From assembly GCA_041675005.1 (NCBI GenBank), contig JBAYUQ010000001.1, forward strand, positions 372,001-436,000: 64,000 nucleotides of DNA. Reading direction: 5' to 3'. The stretch comes from PGYR01 sp041675005 (lineage in GTDB: Bacteria > Bacteroidota > Ignavibacteria > Kapaibacteriales > UBA2268). The position numbers and the translations under genes were made by a program. The notes under the pieces are model-generated. The model had not been told where the DNA came from and did not search any database. It saw only the letters and a list, made by a program, of their open reading frames with translations. This document shows positions 9,743 through 18,427 of this stretch, piece by piece; position 1 is the first letter of the stretch; the number at the start of each line of letters is the position of its first letter.

Positions 9743-9750
9743 TATATTTG
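9743..9750 (+). promoter_or_regulatory. Candidate -7 promoter box (TATATTTG)
   Basis: TATATTTG matches the Bacteroidota -7 consensus TAnnTTTG and lies 41 bases before the hypothetical gene at 9792. No good TTTG is found 19-20 bases upstream, so the promoter is only tentative. Confidence 0.4.
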
Positions 9751-9791
9751 TTACTTATTATAAAACCAATGTTAATATTTGGATTAAAACT

Positions 9792-10352
9792 ATGAAAACT
9801 AAAGAAGTATTAAGTTCAAATCAATCAATTGAAAAAACAGTTGAGATAGCTGAAAGATTAAAAGCTGATTTTATAGAAGAGACAATAAAGTTTGTCCCTA
9901 ATTGGTATGAAAGTATAGTAAATAAATTTATTCTTACTTTCCCGCCTGCAGCAGAAAAATTAACTGCTGAACATTTAAAAAATATGAAGAATGAATTGAG
10001 AGAACTACAAGAATCAATTCACATTGAATTAACTAATATTATAACTAGAGACCAATATTGGTGGCATTCTGGTCAGATAACGGATGTACCTCGTGATTTC
10101 TATAAAAATATAGATAATATATTAGATTTCAATTTGCGGGTATTATTCGGAAAAGTTGGTGATATACTTGAAGAATATGGCTTTATAAAGAAGAATCATT
10201 TTGATGGTGATAAAGGATTTGTTTCACACAAAGACGGAAGTAATAGATACTATTTCGAATATGTTTATCCTATTTATTGGTCAGATATGATGAAAAGGCG
10301 AATGGATAATTACTGGGAAAATTATAAATACTATTTATCTATAAAAAAGTAA
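9792..10352 (+). CDS. Hypothetical protein, 186 aa
   Basis: I do not recognise this family. The protein has no signal peptide or membrane segment. It is charged, and the first half (about 15-90) looks helical (KNELRELQESIHIELT). The C-terminal half is unusually rich in Tyr and Trp (QYWWHSGQ, YYFEYVYPIYWSDMMKRRMD), which suggests a compact folded domain. It has its own upstream -7 box and stands 27 bases before the symporter gene, with which it may be cotranscribed. Codon use matches its neighbours. Confidence 0.7.
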   Translation: MKTKEVLSSNQSIEKTVEIAERLKADFIEETIKFVPNWYESIVNKFILTFPPAAEKLTAEHLKNMKNELRELQESIHIELTNIITRDQYWWHSGQITDVPRDFYKNIDNILDFNLRVLFGKVGDILEEYGFIKKNHFDGDKGFVSHKDGSNRYYFEYVYPIYWSDMMKRRMDNYWENYKYYLSIKK

Positions 10353-10379
10353 TTTACTTAAAAATTAGTAGAAATTAAA

Positions 10380-11873
10380 ATGAAGAAAGTACCACTGCAT
10401 GTCCAGATATTATTAGCTTTAATACTCGGAGCAGCTTTCGGTGCTTTTTTTAGTGTTGATAAGAATAAACTTGAAATAACTTATAAGAAAAATTCGGATC
10501 AAGTCACTGAATCTATAAGTAAATGGACTTCTGCTTCAATCATAATTAATGATAGTACGATAACTGCTTTCAATTCGAATGATCAGATTACTATCATCAA
10601 CAAGTTTAAACATTACTATAAATCTTCCCCAAAATCAATAATATTAGTTTTTGAAAAAGAGAAACGGAAACTTGAATTCTCAGAAGTTATAGCTGTTCGA
10701 AAAGAACAAACTCTCGCAACTTATATAAAGCCAGTAGGCGATTTATTTATTAGACTTCTTAGCTTTCTTGCTATACCATTGGTTATATCGACTTTAATTG
10801 TGGGAGCTGCTAGTCTCTCAGACTTTAAGAAACTAGGACGAATAGGTCTCAAAACCTTTTCACTTTATATAATTACGACTGTTATAGCCATTACCATTGG
10901 TCTAGGTCTTGCTAATGTTATCTCTCCTGGAACTAGAATTGACCCATCTTCTAAAGAAAGATTAATGTCTTCATTTCAAGAAGAATCTGCGGAAAAAGCA
11001 GTTGAATCTCTTGATATTAGTATAGTTGACTTCTTCGTTGAGATAGTACCAAAAAATCCTTTTGATGCAATTAGTAGTGGGAATATGCTACAAATTGTAT
11101 TCCTAGCTGTGATATTTGGTATTACACTAACACTAGTCGAAAAGAAGAAAAGAAATACTGTAATAGAATTCTTCGATGGTGTAAGTGATACGATGATAAA
11201 AATGGTTGACATTTTTATGCTAATTGCACCATTTGGAGTATTTGCACTAATTGCAGCTACTATAGCTGACTTTGGATTTGAAATATTATCTACATTGATT
11301 TGGTATATAATTGCTGTTATACTAGGTTTGTTTATACAAACCTATGTAGTTTATGGAGCAATGCTAAAATTGATTGGTCGAGTATCACTAAAAGACTTCT
11401 TTTTAAATATTAGAAATGCACAAGCAATAGGTTTTTCAACTAGTTCTAGTGCTGCTACATTACCAATTACATTAGATTGTGTAGAAAACAAAATGAAAGT
11501 AAATAAACAAGTTGCAGGTTTTGTATTGCCTTTAGGGGCAACAATTAATATGGATGGTACCGCACTTTATCAAGGTGTTGCTGCTGTATTTATTGCACAA
11601 GTATATGGGTTTGATTTGACTATAGTGCAGCAACTGACTATAGTTATAACTGCTGTATTAGCATCAATAGGTACTGCGCCAGTACCCGGTGTTGGAATAA
11701 TTATGCTTGTTATGATATTGAACGCTATTAATATACCAGCACAAGGTATTGCACTTATATTAGGAGTTGATAGAATCTTAGATATGCTAAGGACTATTAC
11801 TAATGTAACAGGTGATGCCGCTGTTGCTGTTACTATTGCGAGTACTGAAGAAAGAGCCAATTTAGCAAAATGA
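10380..11873 (+). CDS. Dicarboxylate/amino acid:cation symporter (DAACS) with extra loop domain
   Basis: A sodium- or proton-coupled symporter of the GltP/DctA family (497 aa). The core is clear: TM2 (LSFLAIPLVISTLIVGAAS), the SSSAATLPIT re-entrant signature, and NMDGTALYQGVAAVF in TM7. TM1 (about 5-25) is separated from TM2 (about 120-145) by roughly 90 residues, where ordinary members have a short loop. By family topology this insert should face the periplasm. The natural substrate, glutamate/aspartate or C4-dicarboxylate, is not decided. The lptC start overlaps its stop (ATGA). Confidence 0.92.
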   Translation: MKKVPLHVQILLALILGAAFGAFFSVDKNKLEITYKKNSDQVTESISKWTSASIIINDSTITAFNSNDQITIINKFKHYYKSSPKSIILVFEKEKRKLEFSEVIAVRKEQTLATYIKPVGDLFIRLLSFLAIPLVISTLIVGAASLSDFKKLGRIGLKTFSLYIITTVIAITIGLGLANVISPGTRIDPSSKERLMSSFQEESAEKAVESLDISIVDFFVEIVPKNPFDAISSGNMLQIVFLAVIFGITLTLVEKKKRNTVIEFFDGVSDTMIKMVDIFMLIAPFGVFALIAATIADFGFEILSTLIWYIIAVILGLFIQTYVVYGAMLKLIGRVSLKDFFLNIRNAQAIGFSTSSSAATLPITLDCVENKMKVNKQVAGFVLPLGATINMDGTALYQGVAAVFIAQVYGFDLTIVQQLTIVITAVLASIGTAPVPGVGIIMLVMILNAINIPAQGIALILGVDRILDMLRTITNVTGDAAVAVTIASTEERANLAK

Positions 11874-12403
11874 GATTACTATTATTAATATTCTCTATTT
11901 TATTCTTATCTTGTAGTCAAGATAAAAAAGAAGTCAAAACTTTGTTTGCTATTGATGAAGTGAAAGATAGTCCTGATCAAATAAGTTATGATTTTAGTGT
12001 ATATTTTATGGATTCTTCTCTTGTAAAAGCTTATTTGAAAGCAGATAGAGCTAGAATTTATGAAAAACAAAAAGAAACAAAATTAGATAGCCATGTTGTA
12101 GTAGATTTCTATTCAAAAGAAAATGGCAAAAAAGTTAGTTATCTTAAAGCAGATAGTGTCACAATAGATGATGCTACAAAGAATATGATAGCTATGGGGA
12201 ACGTAGTAGTAGTCTCTGATAGTAATAAAACTACTGTTAGAACTTCTATTTTAGAATGGAATAATGAAACTAGAAAACTTACTTCAGATAAGTATGTAAA
12301 AATAGTTTCTCCAGACCAAGAAATTGAAGGTATTGGTTTCGAATCAGATGAAACATTAAAGAATTACACTATTTATAAAGTGAAAGGAGTTAAGTATAAA
12401 TGA
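11870..12403 (+). CDS. lptC: LPS export lipoprotein LptC
   Basis: A 177-aa protein of the LptC family, which links the inner-membrane LptBFG transporter to LptA in lipopolysaccharide export. The N-terminus is a lipoprotein signal (FSILFLSC), rather than the membrane anchor of E. coli LptC. The rest is a beta-rich LptA/LptC-like domain (for example SYLKADSVTIDDATKNMIAMG and EIEGIGFESDE). Its start overlaps the symporter stop and its stop overlaps tpiA. Gene order and family are consistent with other Bacteroidota; assignment rests on overall pattern, not catalytic residues. Confidence 0.8.
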   Translation: MRLLLLIFSILFLSCSQDKKEVKTLFAIDEVKDSPDQISYDFSVYFMDSSLVKAYLKADRARIYEKQKETKLDSHVVVDFYSKENGKKVSYLKADSVTIDDATKNMIAMGNVVVVSDSNKTTVRTSILEWNNETRKLTSDKYVKIVSPDQEIEGIGFESDETLKNYTIYKVKGVKYK

Positions 12404-13149
12404 GTAAGTATTTAATAGCTGGAAATTGGAAAATGAACACCAATTTAGATGAAGCAAAAAGCATTACAGATGGTTTACATAGTTATATAAACTATGATAG
12501 TGAGGTAGAAATGCTAATATGTCCGCCTTATACTCATCTCGGTTTTTTATCCGAAATAGTTGATTTGAGCAGAATTTCACTAGGTGCACAAAACGTCCAT
12601 TATGAAGTTAAAGGAGCGTTTACTGGTGAAATATCTAATGATATGTTACTAAGTGTCGGCTGTGAATACGTTATCATAGGACACTCCGAAAGGAGGGCTT
12701 TGTTCGGCGAAACAGATGAAATGATTAATAAGAAAGTTGTGAATTCATTGAATGCAGGTCTAAGGGTAATCCTTTGTATTGGTGAGACACTAGAAGAAAG
12801 AGAAAGTGGTATTACCAATTCAGTTTTAGAAGGTCAATTAAACAGGGGTTTAGTAGGTGTAGTTGACACTATTAACCTTAAAGTAGCATACGAGCCAGTA
12901 TGGGCTATTGGTACAGGTAAAACTGCCTCTACGGAACAAATCACTGAAACCCATAGTTTTATTGCCAAATTCCTAGAAAACAGATTTGATGCGAATTCTA
13001 TAAAAATACTATACGGTGGTAGTATGAATGCTGAAAATGCAAAGGAAATACTATCAATTCCCAATGTAAAAGGTGGTTTAATAGGTGGTGCTTCACTCAA
13101 ACCAGAGAGTTTCTTAGCTATTTACAGTACAGCTCTTGAACTTTGCTAA
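12400..13149 (+). CDS. tpiA: Triose-phosphate isomerase
   Basis: The glycolytic enzyme that interconverts dihydroxyacetone phosphate and glyceraldehyde 3-phosphate. It is 249 aa, the normal length. Catalytic residues are all present: Lys11 (GNWKMN), His95 (IIGHSERR) and Glu165 (AYEPVWAIGTGK). The phosphate-binding YGGSMN and GGLIGGASL loops are intact. The ATG overlaps the lptC stop by 4 bases (ATGA), and the stop overlaps the pgsA start. Confidence 0.97.
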   Translation: MSKYLIAGNWKMNTNLDEAKSITDGLHSYINYDSEVEMLICPPYTHLGFLSEIVDLSRISLGAQNVHYEVKGAFTGEISNDMLLSVGCEYVIIGHSERRALFGETDEMINKKVVNSLNAGLRVILCIGETLEERESGITNSVLEGQLNRGLVGVVDTINLKVAYEPVWAIGTGKTASTEQITETHSFIAKFLENRFDANSIKILYGGSMNAENAKEILSIPNVKGGLIGGASLKPESFLAIYSTALELC

Positions 13150-13739
13150 TGTTATTCAGTGTACCAAATATCATTTCTTATTTCAGAATATTGGTAGCTC
13201 CATTTTTTTTGTTCTTTTTCATATCTGATAATGACACACTAGTTCTAATTTCAATATTTCTATTTATACTCGGTGCGATTAGCGATTGGTTAGATGGTTG
13301 GTATGCTCGTAGATTTAATCAATCTTCCAAATGGGGAGTATTTATAGATCCATTAGCAGATAAAATTCTTAATTCGACTGCATTTCTTGCATTTGTATTT
13401 GAAGGGATAATTCCATTTTGGATGGTTCTAATTATAATACTTAGGGACTCTTTTATGACATTTCTACGATTATTTGCAGATTCTCATAAATTACCAATTA
13501 AAACAAAGAAAATTGCTAAAGTAAAAACTGTTTTACAGTTCGTATTAATTATTTATGTTATTTCAATTTATTTTATTAGTTTGTTACTAAATGACGTTAC
13601 TATTACAGAATTAGTAACAAAAGATTATGTCTATTATTCGATGTTCTTTTTAACTGTTTTTACTGTTTGGACTGTATTTGACTACATAAAAGACAATAAA
13701 AGAGTAATACAAATTCTATTTGGTTATGTAAATAAGTAG
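13149..13739 (+). CDS. pgsA: CDP-diacylglycerol-glycerol-3-phosphate phosphatidyltransferase
   Basis: An integral membrane enzyme that makes phosphatidylglycerol phosphate. The CDP-alcohol phosphatidyltransferase motif DGx2ARx8Gx3Dx3D is complete (DGWYARRF ... GVFIDPLAD). Several membrane segments follow. I choose the ATG at 13149, which overlaps the tpiA stop as TAATG; the frame also opens with a TTG six bases earlier. A related CDP-alcohol transferase is possible, but the N-terminal SVPNIISYFRILVAPF is typical of PgsA. Confidence 0.9.
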   Translation: MLFSVPNIISYFRILVAPFFLFFFISDNDTLVLISIFLFILGAISDWLDGWYARRFNQSSKWGVFIDPLADKILNSTAFLAFVFEGIIPFWMVLIIILRDSFMTFLRLFADSHKLPIKTKKIAKVKTVLQFVLIIYVISIYFISLLLNDVTITELVTKDYVYYSMFFLTVFTVWTVFDYIKDNKRVIQILFGYVNK

Positions 13740-13910
13740 TTACAAATAACCCAAATTAGTAACAAATATGGCTTAAAAACACAATAATCACGATTTATTA
13801 GGTCTTATAGCAACTTTTTTTTCCAAAAATGTTTGGATATTATAAATTAATTTTTAAATTGCATTTAACGGTATTATTCTTTAACCTAACATACTAAGGA
13901 GTTAACAAGT

Positions 13911-14195
13911 ATGAACAAATCAGAACTAATTGACGCAGTTGCAAAATCAACTGACGTGACAAAAGCTGCTGCTGAAAGAGCTATAAATAGCACAATCGCA
14001 GAAATTTCTAAAGAGCTAAAAGGTGGTGGAGATGTACGTCTTATCGGTTTCGGAACTTTTTCAGTAGCTCAAAGAGCTGCTCGTAAAGGTGTAAACCTTC
14101 AGACAGGCAAACCAATGAAAATAGCAGCTAAAAAAGTTGCTAAATTCAAACCTGGTAAAGCACTTGCGGAATCTGTAAATGGTAAAAAGAAATAA
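13911..14195 (+). CDS. hup: HU-family DNA-binding protein
   Basis: A 94-aa nucleoid protein that binds and bends DNA as a dimer. The N-terminal helical body begins MNKSELIDAVAKST, and the beta-arm segment carries GFGTFSVAQRAARKGVNLQTG. A strong ribosome site (AAGGAG) precedes the ATG by 9 bases. The 171-base gap upstream is A+T-rich and must hold its promoter; I see only a partial match (TTTG at 13832, TAAATTGC 19 bases later). A clean terminator follows, so it is probably monocistronic. Confidence 0.96.
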   Translation: MNKSELIDAVAKSTDVTKAAAERAINSTIAEISKELKGGGDVRLIGFGTFSVAQRAARKGVNLQTGKPMKIAAKKVAKFKPGKALAESVNGKKK

Positions 14196-14215
14196 TCTTT
14201 TTTTACAGAGCAAAT

Positions 14216-14246
14216 AAAAGCCGTTCTTTTGAACGGCTTTTTTTTT
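14216..14246 (+). terminator. Rho-independent terminator after hup
   Basis: The stem AAGCCGTTC/GAACGGCTT with a TTT loop is followed by a long T run. It lies 20 bases after the hup stop. Confidence 0.92.
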
Positions 14247-14253
14247 ATATTTG
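14246..14253 (+). promoter_or_regulatory. Candidate -7 box before pyrB (TATATTTG)
   Basis: TATATTTG lies directly after the hup terminator T run and 21 bases before the pyrB start. No TTTG is found at the right distance upstream, so it is tentative. Confidence 0.4.
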
Positions 14254-14274
14254 ATTTAAAAAATAGGTTGATTT

Positions 14275-15165
14275 TTGAAAAATTTATTTTCAATCGAACA
14301 GCTCAGTAAAAATGAAATTAATGAGATTCTTCAGATTGCTACAGAATTTGATTTGAAATATGTGACTGATGAGTTCAAACATAAAAAACTGGTTTTAGCT
14401 TTTTTTGAAACTTCAACAAGGACAAAATTATCTTTCGAAATTGCAGCAAAGAACTTAGGTTTGCAAGTTATCGATTTTATGCCTGAATTGAGCAGTATTC
14501 AAAAAGGTGAATCATTAATTGAAACTTTGCGTACTCTAGAAGCGATGGGTGTAGATATTGCTGTTGTCAGGCATAGGGAAGAGGGGACTGCAAAAATGCT
14601 GTCCGAACAACTGGATATGTCTATAATAAATGCAGGAGACGGAGTTAATCAACATCCAAGCCAAGCACTATTAGATGCTCTTACTTTGAAAGAGGCATTT
14701 GGTGTACTTGAAGGTTTTAAGATTACAATTTGTGGAGACATACTTCATAGTAGAGTAGCAAGATCAAATATAGAACTACTCTCAAAATTTGACGTTGATA
14801 TATCGTTATGTGCACCTAAAGAATTACTTGACAATAATTTTTCATCACTTAATTATTATAGTAATATTGACAAAGCTGTACAGAATTCAGATGTTATCAT
14901 GTGTCTTAGAATTCAGAATGAAAGAATGAAACAAATGGAAGTTCCGAATACAAGTGAGTATTACGAGAAATATGGTTTCAAGAAAAAGCATTTCGAAATG
15001 AATAAAAATATTTACTTAATGCATCCGGGTCCTGTTAATTATGATGTGGACATAGAAAATGGACTTCAAAATCATGATAGATGTCTAATCAATAAGCAAG
15101 TTAGAAATGGTGTATTAACTCGTATGGCAATTTTAAAGAAAATACTGAATGGCATTGAAAAATAA
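14275..15165 (+). CDS. pyrB: Aspartate carbamoyltransferase catalytic subunit
   Basis: This enzyme joins carbamoyl phosphate and aspartate in the first committed step of pyrimidine synthesis. The 296-aa protein has the carbamoyl-phosphate motif STRTK (FFETSTRTKLSF), the GDGVNQHPSQALLDALTL signature and HPGPVN. The start codon is TTG, as no ATG fits the family N-terminus. No pyrI regulatory gene follows. The last 17 bases overlap prmC. Confidence 0.95.
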   Translation: MKNLFSIEQLSKNEINEILQIATEFDLKYVTDEFKHKKLVLAFFETSTRTKLSFEIAAKNLGLQVIDFMPELSSIQKGESLIETLRTLEAMGVDIAVVRHREEGTAKMLSEQLDMSIINAGDGVNQHPSQALLDALTLKEAFGVLEGFKITICGDILHSRVARSNIELLSKFDVDISLCAPKELLDNNFSSLNYYSNIDKAVQNSDVIMCLRIQNERMKQMEVPNTSEYYEKYGFKKKHFEMNKNIYLMHPGPVNYDVDIENGLQNHDRCLINKQVRNGVLTRMAILKKILNGIEK

Positions 15166-16003
15166 AATCTGGCGAATAATAGATATAATCAATTGGTCTA
15201 AAGATTATCTAGAAAAAAATAATATAGATTCTCCAAGATTGACAATAGAGCTAATGCTTACTCATGTGTTAGAAATAGAGAGAATAAAGCTATATACTGA
15301 CTACGACAAACCACTTTCAGATAAAGAATTATCAACGATTAAGTCAATGATAAATCAAAGAGTAAAGAGAATTCCATTGCAATATATACTTGGGCAAGTA
15401 GAGTTTTTAGGTAGAAAGTTTATAGTAAATCAAAATGTATTAATCCCGAGACCAGAAACTGAAGAAATTGTAGTAAAAGTGATTAATGACAACAAAAAAA
15501 ACAAAGATTATAAAATACTCGATATTGGAACAGGATCCGGCTGTATTGCTATAAGTTTAGCAAAGGAATTTACTTCTTCGACTATTACTGCGTTGGATAA
15601 CTCGACTTCTGCACTTAAAGTAGCAAAACAAAACTCAATAGATTTAGAAGTAGATAATGTGAAGTTTGTATATGCTGATATATTAACTACTGAACCAAAG
15701 TTAAAGTATGATATAATAGTATCAAACCCACCTTATGTATCGACTAGTGAAATGAATGAGATAGAACCAGAATTAAGTTTCGAGCCCAACTCTGCACTTA
15801 CTGATAGCTCTGATGGATTAGAATTTTATCGAAGATTTGTAACTATTTATAGGAACATATTGTCTATAGATGGAGTTTTTTATTTAGAATTGAATAGTTA
15901 TTTGGCTGAAGAAATAAAAAACATGTTTTCCAAGGATTATCGAGTAGAGTTAATCAATGACTTATTTGACAAGCCAAGAATACTAAGGGGAAGATTGAGT
16001 TAA
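15149..16003 (+). CDS. prmC: Peptide chain release factor N5-glutamine methyltransferase
   Basis: An S-adenosylmethionine-dependent enzyme that methylates the GGQ glutamine of release factors. The N-terminal helical domain (about 8-80) is followed by the methyltransferase domain with the SAM-binding DIGTGSGC (125-132) and the catalytic NPPY (193-196). The typical IPLQYILGQVEFLG and VLIPRPETEE segments are present. The ATG lies inside pyrB. Length (284 aa) is normal. The 130 bases downstream contain small inverted repeats (for example GTTAAT/ATTAAC) but no convincing terminator. Confidence 0.94.
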   Translation: MALKNKIWRIIDIINWSKDYLEKNNIDSPRLTIELMLTHVLEIERIKLYTDYDKPLSDKELSTIKSMINQRVKRIPLQYILGQVEFLGRKFIVNQNVLIPRPETEEIVVKVINDNKKNKDYKILDIGTGSGCIAISLAKEFTSSTITALDNSTSALKVAKQNSIDLEVDNVKFVYADILTTEPKLKYDIIVSNPPYVSTSEMNEIEPELSFEPNSALTDSSDGLEFYRRFVTIYRNILSIDGVFYLELNSYLAEEIKNMFSKDYRVELINDLFDKPRILRGRLS

Positions 16004-16134
16004 GATAATGTTAATTTTTTTATTAACTTATCCACCTGAAGGTGTTTTCAGTAAATAAAATAGTATTTTTCAAAATAAATAAATAAATTGCGAAATGTTT
16101 AAGAAGTGTGTTTGCAAATAATACTCATTTAATA

Positions 16135-16470
16135 ATGACTCAAATAATAGTAGAAACAGAAGAAAAGTTTGTATTTCTTCGATTAGCTGGGAGATTTATT
16201 GGTGGAGATGAGACTGATGCACTTCGTTCTAAGTTAGCTCAGTTATCAAATAAAAATCTGATAATTGATTTGAGTAATGTTACTTATATGAACTCAACGG
16301 CATTGGGTATATTGATTTCTGCCCAGTCCGATTACATTACTAAAAGTAATCAAATTGTGTTAGTGAACGCTTCTGACTCTGTCAGAGATATATTAAATCT
16401 AACACAATTAAATTTAGTTTTTAAAGTACTTAGTACTTATGAAGAAGCAAAAAATATTATTAATAATTAA
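16135..16470 (+). CDS. STAS-domain anti-sigma factor antagonist-like protein
   Basis: A 111-aa single STAS domain related to SpoIIAA/RsbV. The core LIIDLSNVTYMNSTALGILI carries the Ser that is phosphorylated in the family (MNSTALG). I start it at the ATG 16135; the frame also has a GTG at 16108. No anti-sigma kinase is nearby, so it may take part in partner switching with genes elsewhere, or in another STAS role. It precedes exbB by 20 bases and may share its transcript. Confidence 0.85.
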   Translation: MTQIIVETEEKFVFLRLAGRFIGGDETDALRSKLAQLSNKNLIIDLSNVTYMNSTALGILISAQSDYITKSNQIVLVNASDSVRDILNLTQLNLVFKVLSTYEEAKNIINN

Positions 16471-16490
16471 TTTAATTTAGTAGGAGTATT

Positions 16491-17273
16491 ATGAAGAACT
16501 TGTTCAATATCATAGTAATTGTTCTTGCACTGGTATTATCATTTGCATTTTATTACGGTGTAATGGGTGATCCAAGTGGTTTCAAAGACCCTTTAACAAA
16601 ACATGAGCCAATAGCTGGTAATATAATGGCTACAATATATACTGGTGGTCCACTAGTTGCATTATTGATGTCTTTTATAGTAATTGGTATCACTTTTAGT
16701 ATAGAAAGATTCCTTTCTATTACTAAAGCTCAGGGTAAAAACAATCCTGAAAAATTCGTTAGAGAATTAACTGGATTACTTTCGGAAGGCAATCTTGATG
16801 GTGCTGTTGCATTATGCGATACGCAAAGAGGAAGTATTGGTAATGTGATGAGAGCAGGAATAGAAAGATTCAAGAAAGTTCAGAATGATCCTGAATATTC
16901 AGCTCCATCCAAAATATCAGAAGTTCAAAGAGCAATTGACGAACAAATGAATTTGGAAACACCTCTACTAGAGAAAAATCTAGTTATTTTATCTACCGTG
17001 GCTTCTATTTCTACGATGGTTGGTCTCTTAGGAACAACTCTTGGTATGATTAGAGCTTTCCAAGCACTTGCAGAAAGTGGAACGGTTTCAGCTACTCAAT
17101 TATCAATTGGTATCTCTGAAGCACTTTACAATACTGCTGGTGGTCTATTAGGTGCGATTATTGCAATCGTAGCTTATAACTTCTTTACAACAAAAGTAGA
17201 TAATTTCGTGTATGTAATTGATGAAGGTATCCTTAGTGTAACTGAAATCTTTACAAGTATGGTAAGAAAATAA
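16491..17273 (+). CDS. exbB: ExbB/TolQ-type proton channel
   Basis: An inner-membrane MotA/TolQ/ExbB channel protein of 260 aa that passes the proton gradient to TonB. It has an N-terminal membrane segment (4-25), a second at about 55-78, a cytoplasmic domain, and two long helices at the end, the third containing STMVGLLGTTLGMI. TAGGAG lies just upstream of the ATG. It heads the exbB-exbD-exbD-tonB set, with close spacing of 20 to 42 bases. Confidence 0.93.
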   Translation: MKNLFNIIVIVLALVLSFAFYYGVMGDPSGFKDPLTKHEPIAGNIMATIYTGGPLVALLMSFIVIGITFSIERFLSITKAQGKNNPEKFVRELTGLLSEGNLDGAVALCDTQRGSIGNVMRAGIERFKKVQNDPEYSAPSKISEVQRAIDEQMNLETPLLEKNLVILSTVASISTMVGLLGTTLGMIRAFQALAESGTVSATQLSIGISEALYNTAGGLLGAIIAIVAYNFFTTKVDNFVYVIDEGILSVTEIFTSMVRK

Positions 17274-17293
17274 ACCTTTAAAGGGGAATTAAA

Positions 17294-17803
17294 ATGCCAA
17301 AAGTAAAAAAGAAAAGAGTCGGTTTTGTAATAGATATGACACCATTGGTGGATATCACATTCCTATTACTTACATTCTTCATGTTTACAGCTAAGTTCAA
17401 ATCAGAAGCTGAAGCAGAGCAAAAGTTCTTTATCGAAAGACCTTTGGCTTCTGCCGATACGTCAAAGCTTCCGGAACAAGACTTAGCTATAGTAAAAATT
17501 GCATTTCCTGATTCAACTAAACAAGATACTTCTTATTTCTATGAAATGACTAATGAAGCAGATTGGAATGAAGTTAAAGCTGGTATAGAAGGGTTAACAC
17601 CTGAACAGATGCAAAACGCACAATTACAAGTTTCAATAGAAACTTTGGAAGCATTGATAAAACGTACTTACCTAGTGAATTCTGAAACTTCTATGGCGAT
17701 TGACGCTGATAAGAGTATTAGATTCAAATGGGTATCAGAAGCAATGGATGTGTTAAGTAAGAATAAATTCACAAAGTTTAATTACGTAACTAAGAAAAGA
17801 TAA
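17294..17803 (+). CDS. exbD: ExbD-like biopolymer transport protein (first copy)
   Basis: A single-pass inner-membrane partner of ExbB. After a basic start (KVKKKR) comes the membrane helix DMTPLVDITFLLLTFFMF, whose Asp is the conserved proton-carrying residue. The periplasmic domain (about 45-169) is longer than usual and differs strongly from that of the next ExbD. A clear AAGGGG precedes the ATG. Two different ExbD proteins per ExbB are common in Bacteroidota. Confidence 0.92.
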   Translation: MPKVKKKRVGFVIDMTPLVDITFLLLTFFMFTAKFKSEAEAEQKFFIERPLASADTSKLPEQDLAIVKIAFPDSTKQDTSYFYEMTNEADWNEVKAGIEGLTPEQMQNAQLQVSIETLEALIKRTYLVNSETSMAIDADKSIRFKWVSEAMDVLSKNKFTKFNYVTKKR

Positions 17804-17845
17804 ATAATACTTTAGTATTTATACTAATGTATTAGGAGTAATATT

Positions 17846-18427
17846 ATGGCTGGTGGTGGTTCTTTAGGCGGCGGAGGTCGCTCAAAAAGAGGAAAATCGT
17901 CTAAAAGAAAATCTAAGAAAAGAGTAGGTTTCGTACTTGATATGACGCCTTTGGTGGATATCACGTTCCTACTGCTTACATTCTTTATGTTTACGACTAC
18001 AATGGCAACTCCTCAGGTAATGGAAATGAAAGTCCCACCTGAAAGAGAGGTAGAGGTAGTTGTAAGAGAGTCTCAATTGCTAAGTATTCTTGTTGATGAC
18101 GATGGAGATTTATTCTTCTTTAAAGCACAAGAAGATGCTGAACCTCTTGATATGAAAGATGTAAGAAACTTAGCAATAAAAGAGAATTTGAATCAAATAA
18201 ATGATTTAATTATTGTACTAAAAGTTTCTGAAAATGTTGAATATGGAACAGTAGTACAAGTGTTAGATGAGCTAAACTTAGCAGAAGCTGGGATAGTAGA
18301 TGAGATGAGAGTAAAGCGTAATCAGCCTACTTTTGAAAGAAGTAGAAAGTTTACTATTGCTGATCTAACTGATGAAGATTTAGAAAAGATTGCGATTTTA
18401 AAACCGCAAACTGGAGGTAGTCAATAA
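17846..18427 (+). CDS. exbD: ExbD-like biopolymer transport protein (second copy)
   Basis: The second ExbD paralog (193 aa). It starts with a Gly/Ser-rich, then strongly basic segment (KRGKSSKRKSKKR) and the same helix DMTPLVDITFLLLTFFMF, including the key Asp. The periplasmic domain has the usual ExbD fold features (LLSILVDDDGD, VVQVLDELNLAEAG). TAGGAG precedes the ATG. Its stop overlaps tonB as TAATG, so the two are probably translationally coupled. Confidence 0.92.
   Translation: MAGGGSLGGGGRSKRGKSSKRKSKKRVGFVLDMTPLVDITFLLLTFFMFTTTMATPQVMEMKVPPEREVEVVVRESQLLSILVDDDGDLFFFKAQEDAEPLDMKDVRNLAIKENLNQINDLIIVLKVSENVEYGTVVQVLDELNLAEAGIVDEMRVKRNQPTFERSRKFTIADLTDEDLEKIAILKPQTGGSQ

Noticed and set aside
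16021..16060. Terminator after prmC
   Set aside because: Two small inverted repeats (GTTAAT/ATTAAC and CACCT/AGGTG) are present but neither forms a stable stem with a proper T run.
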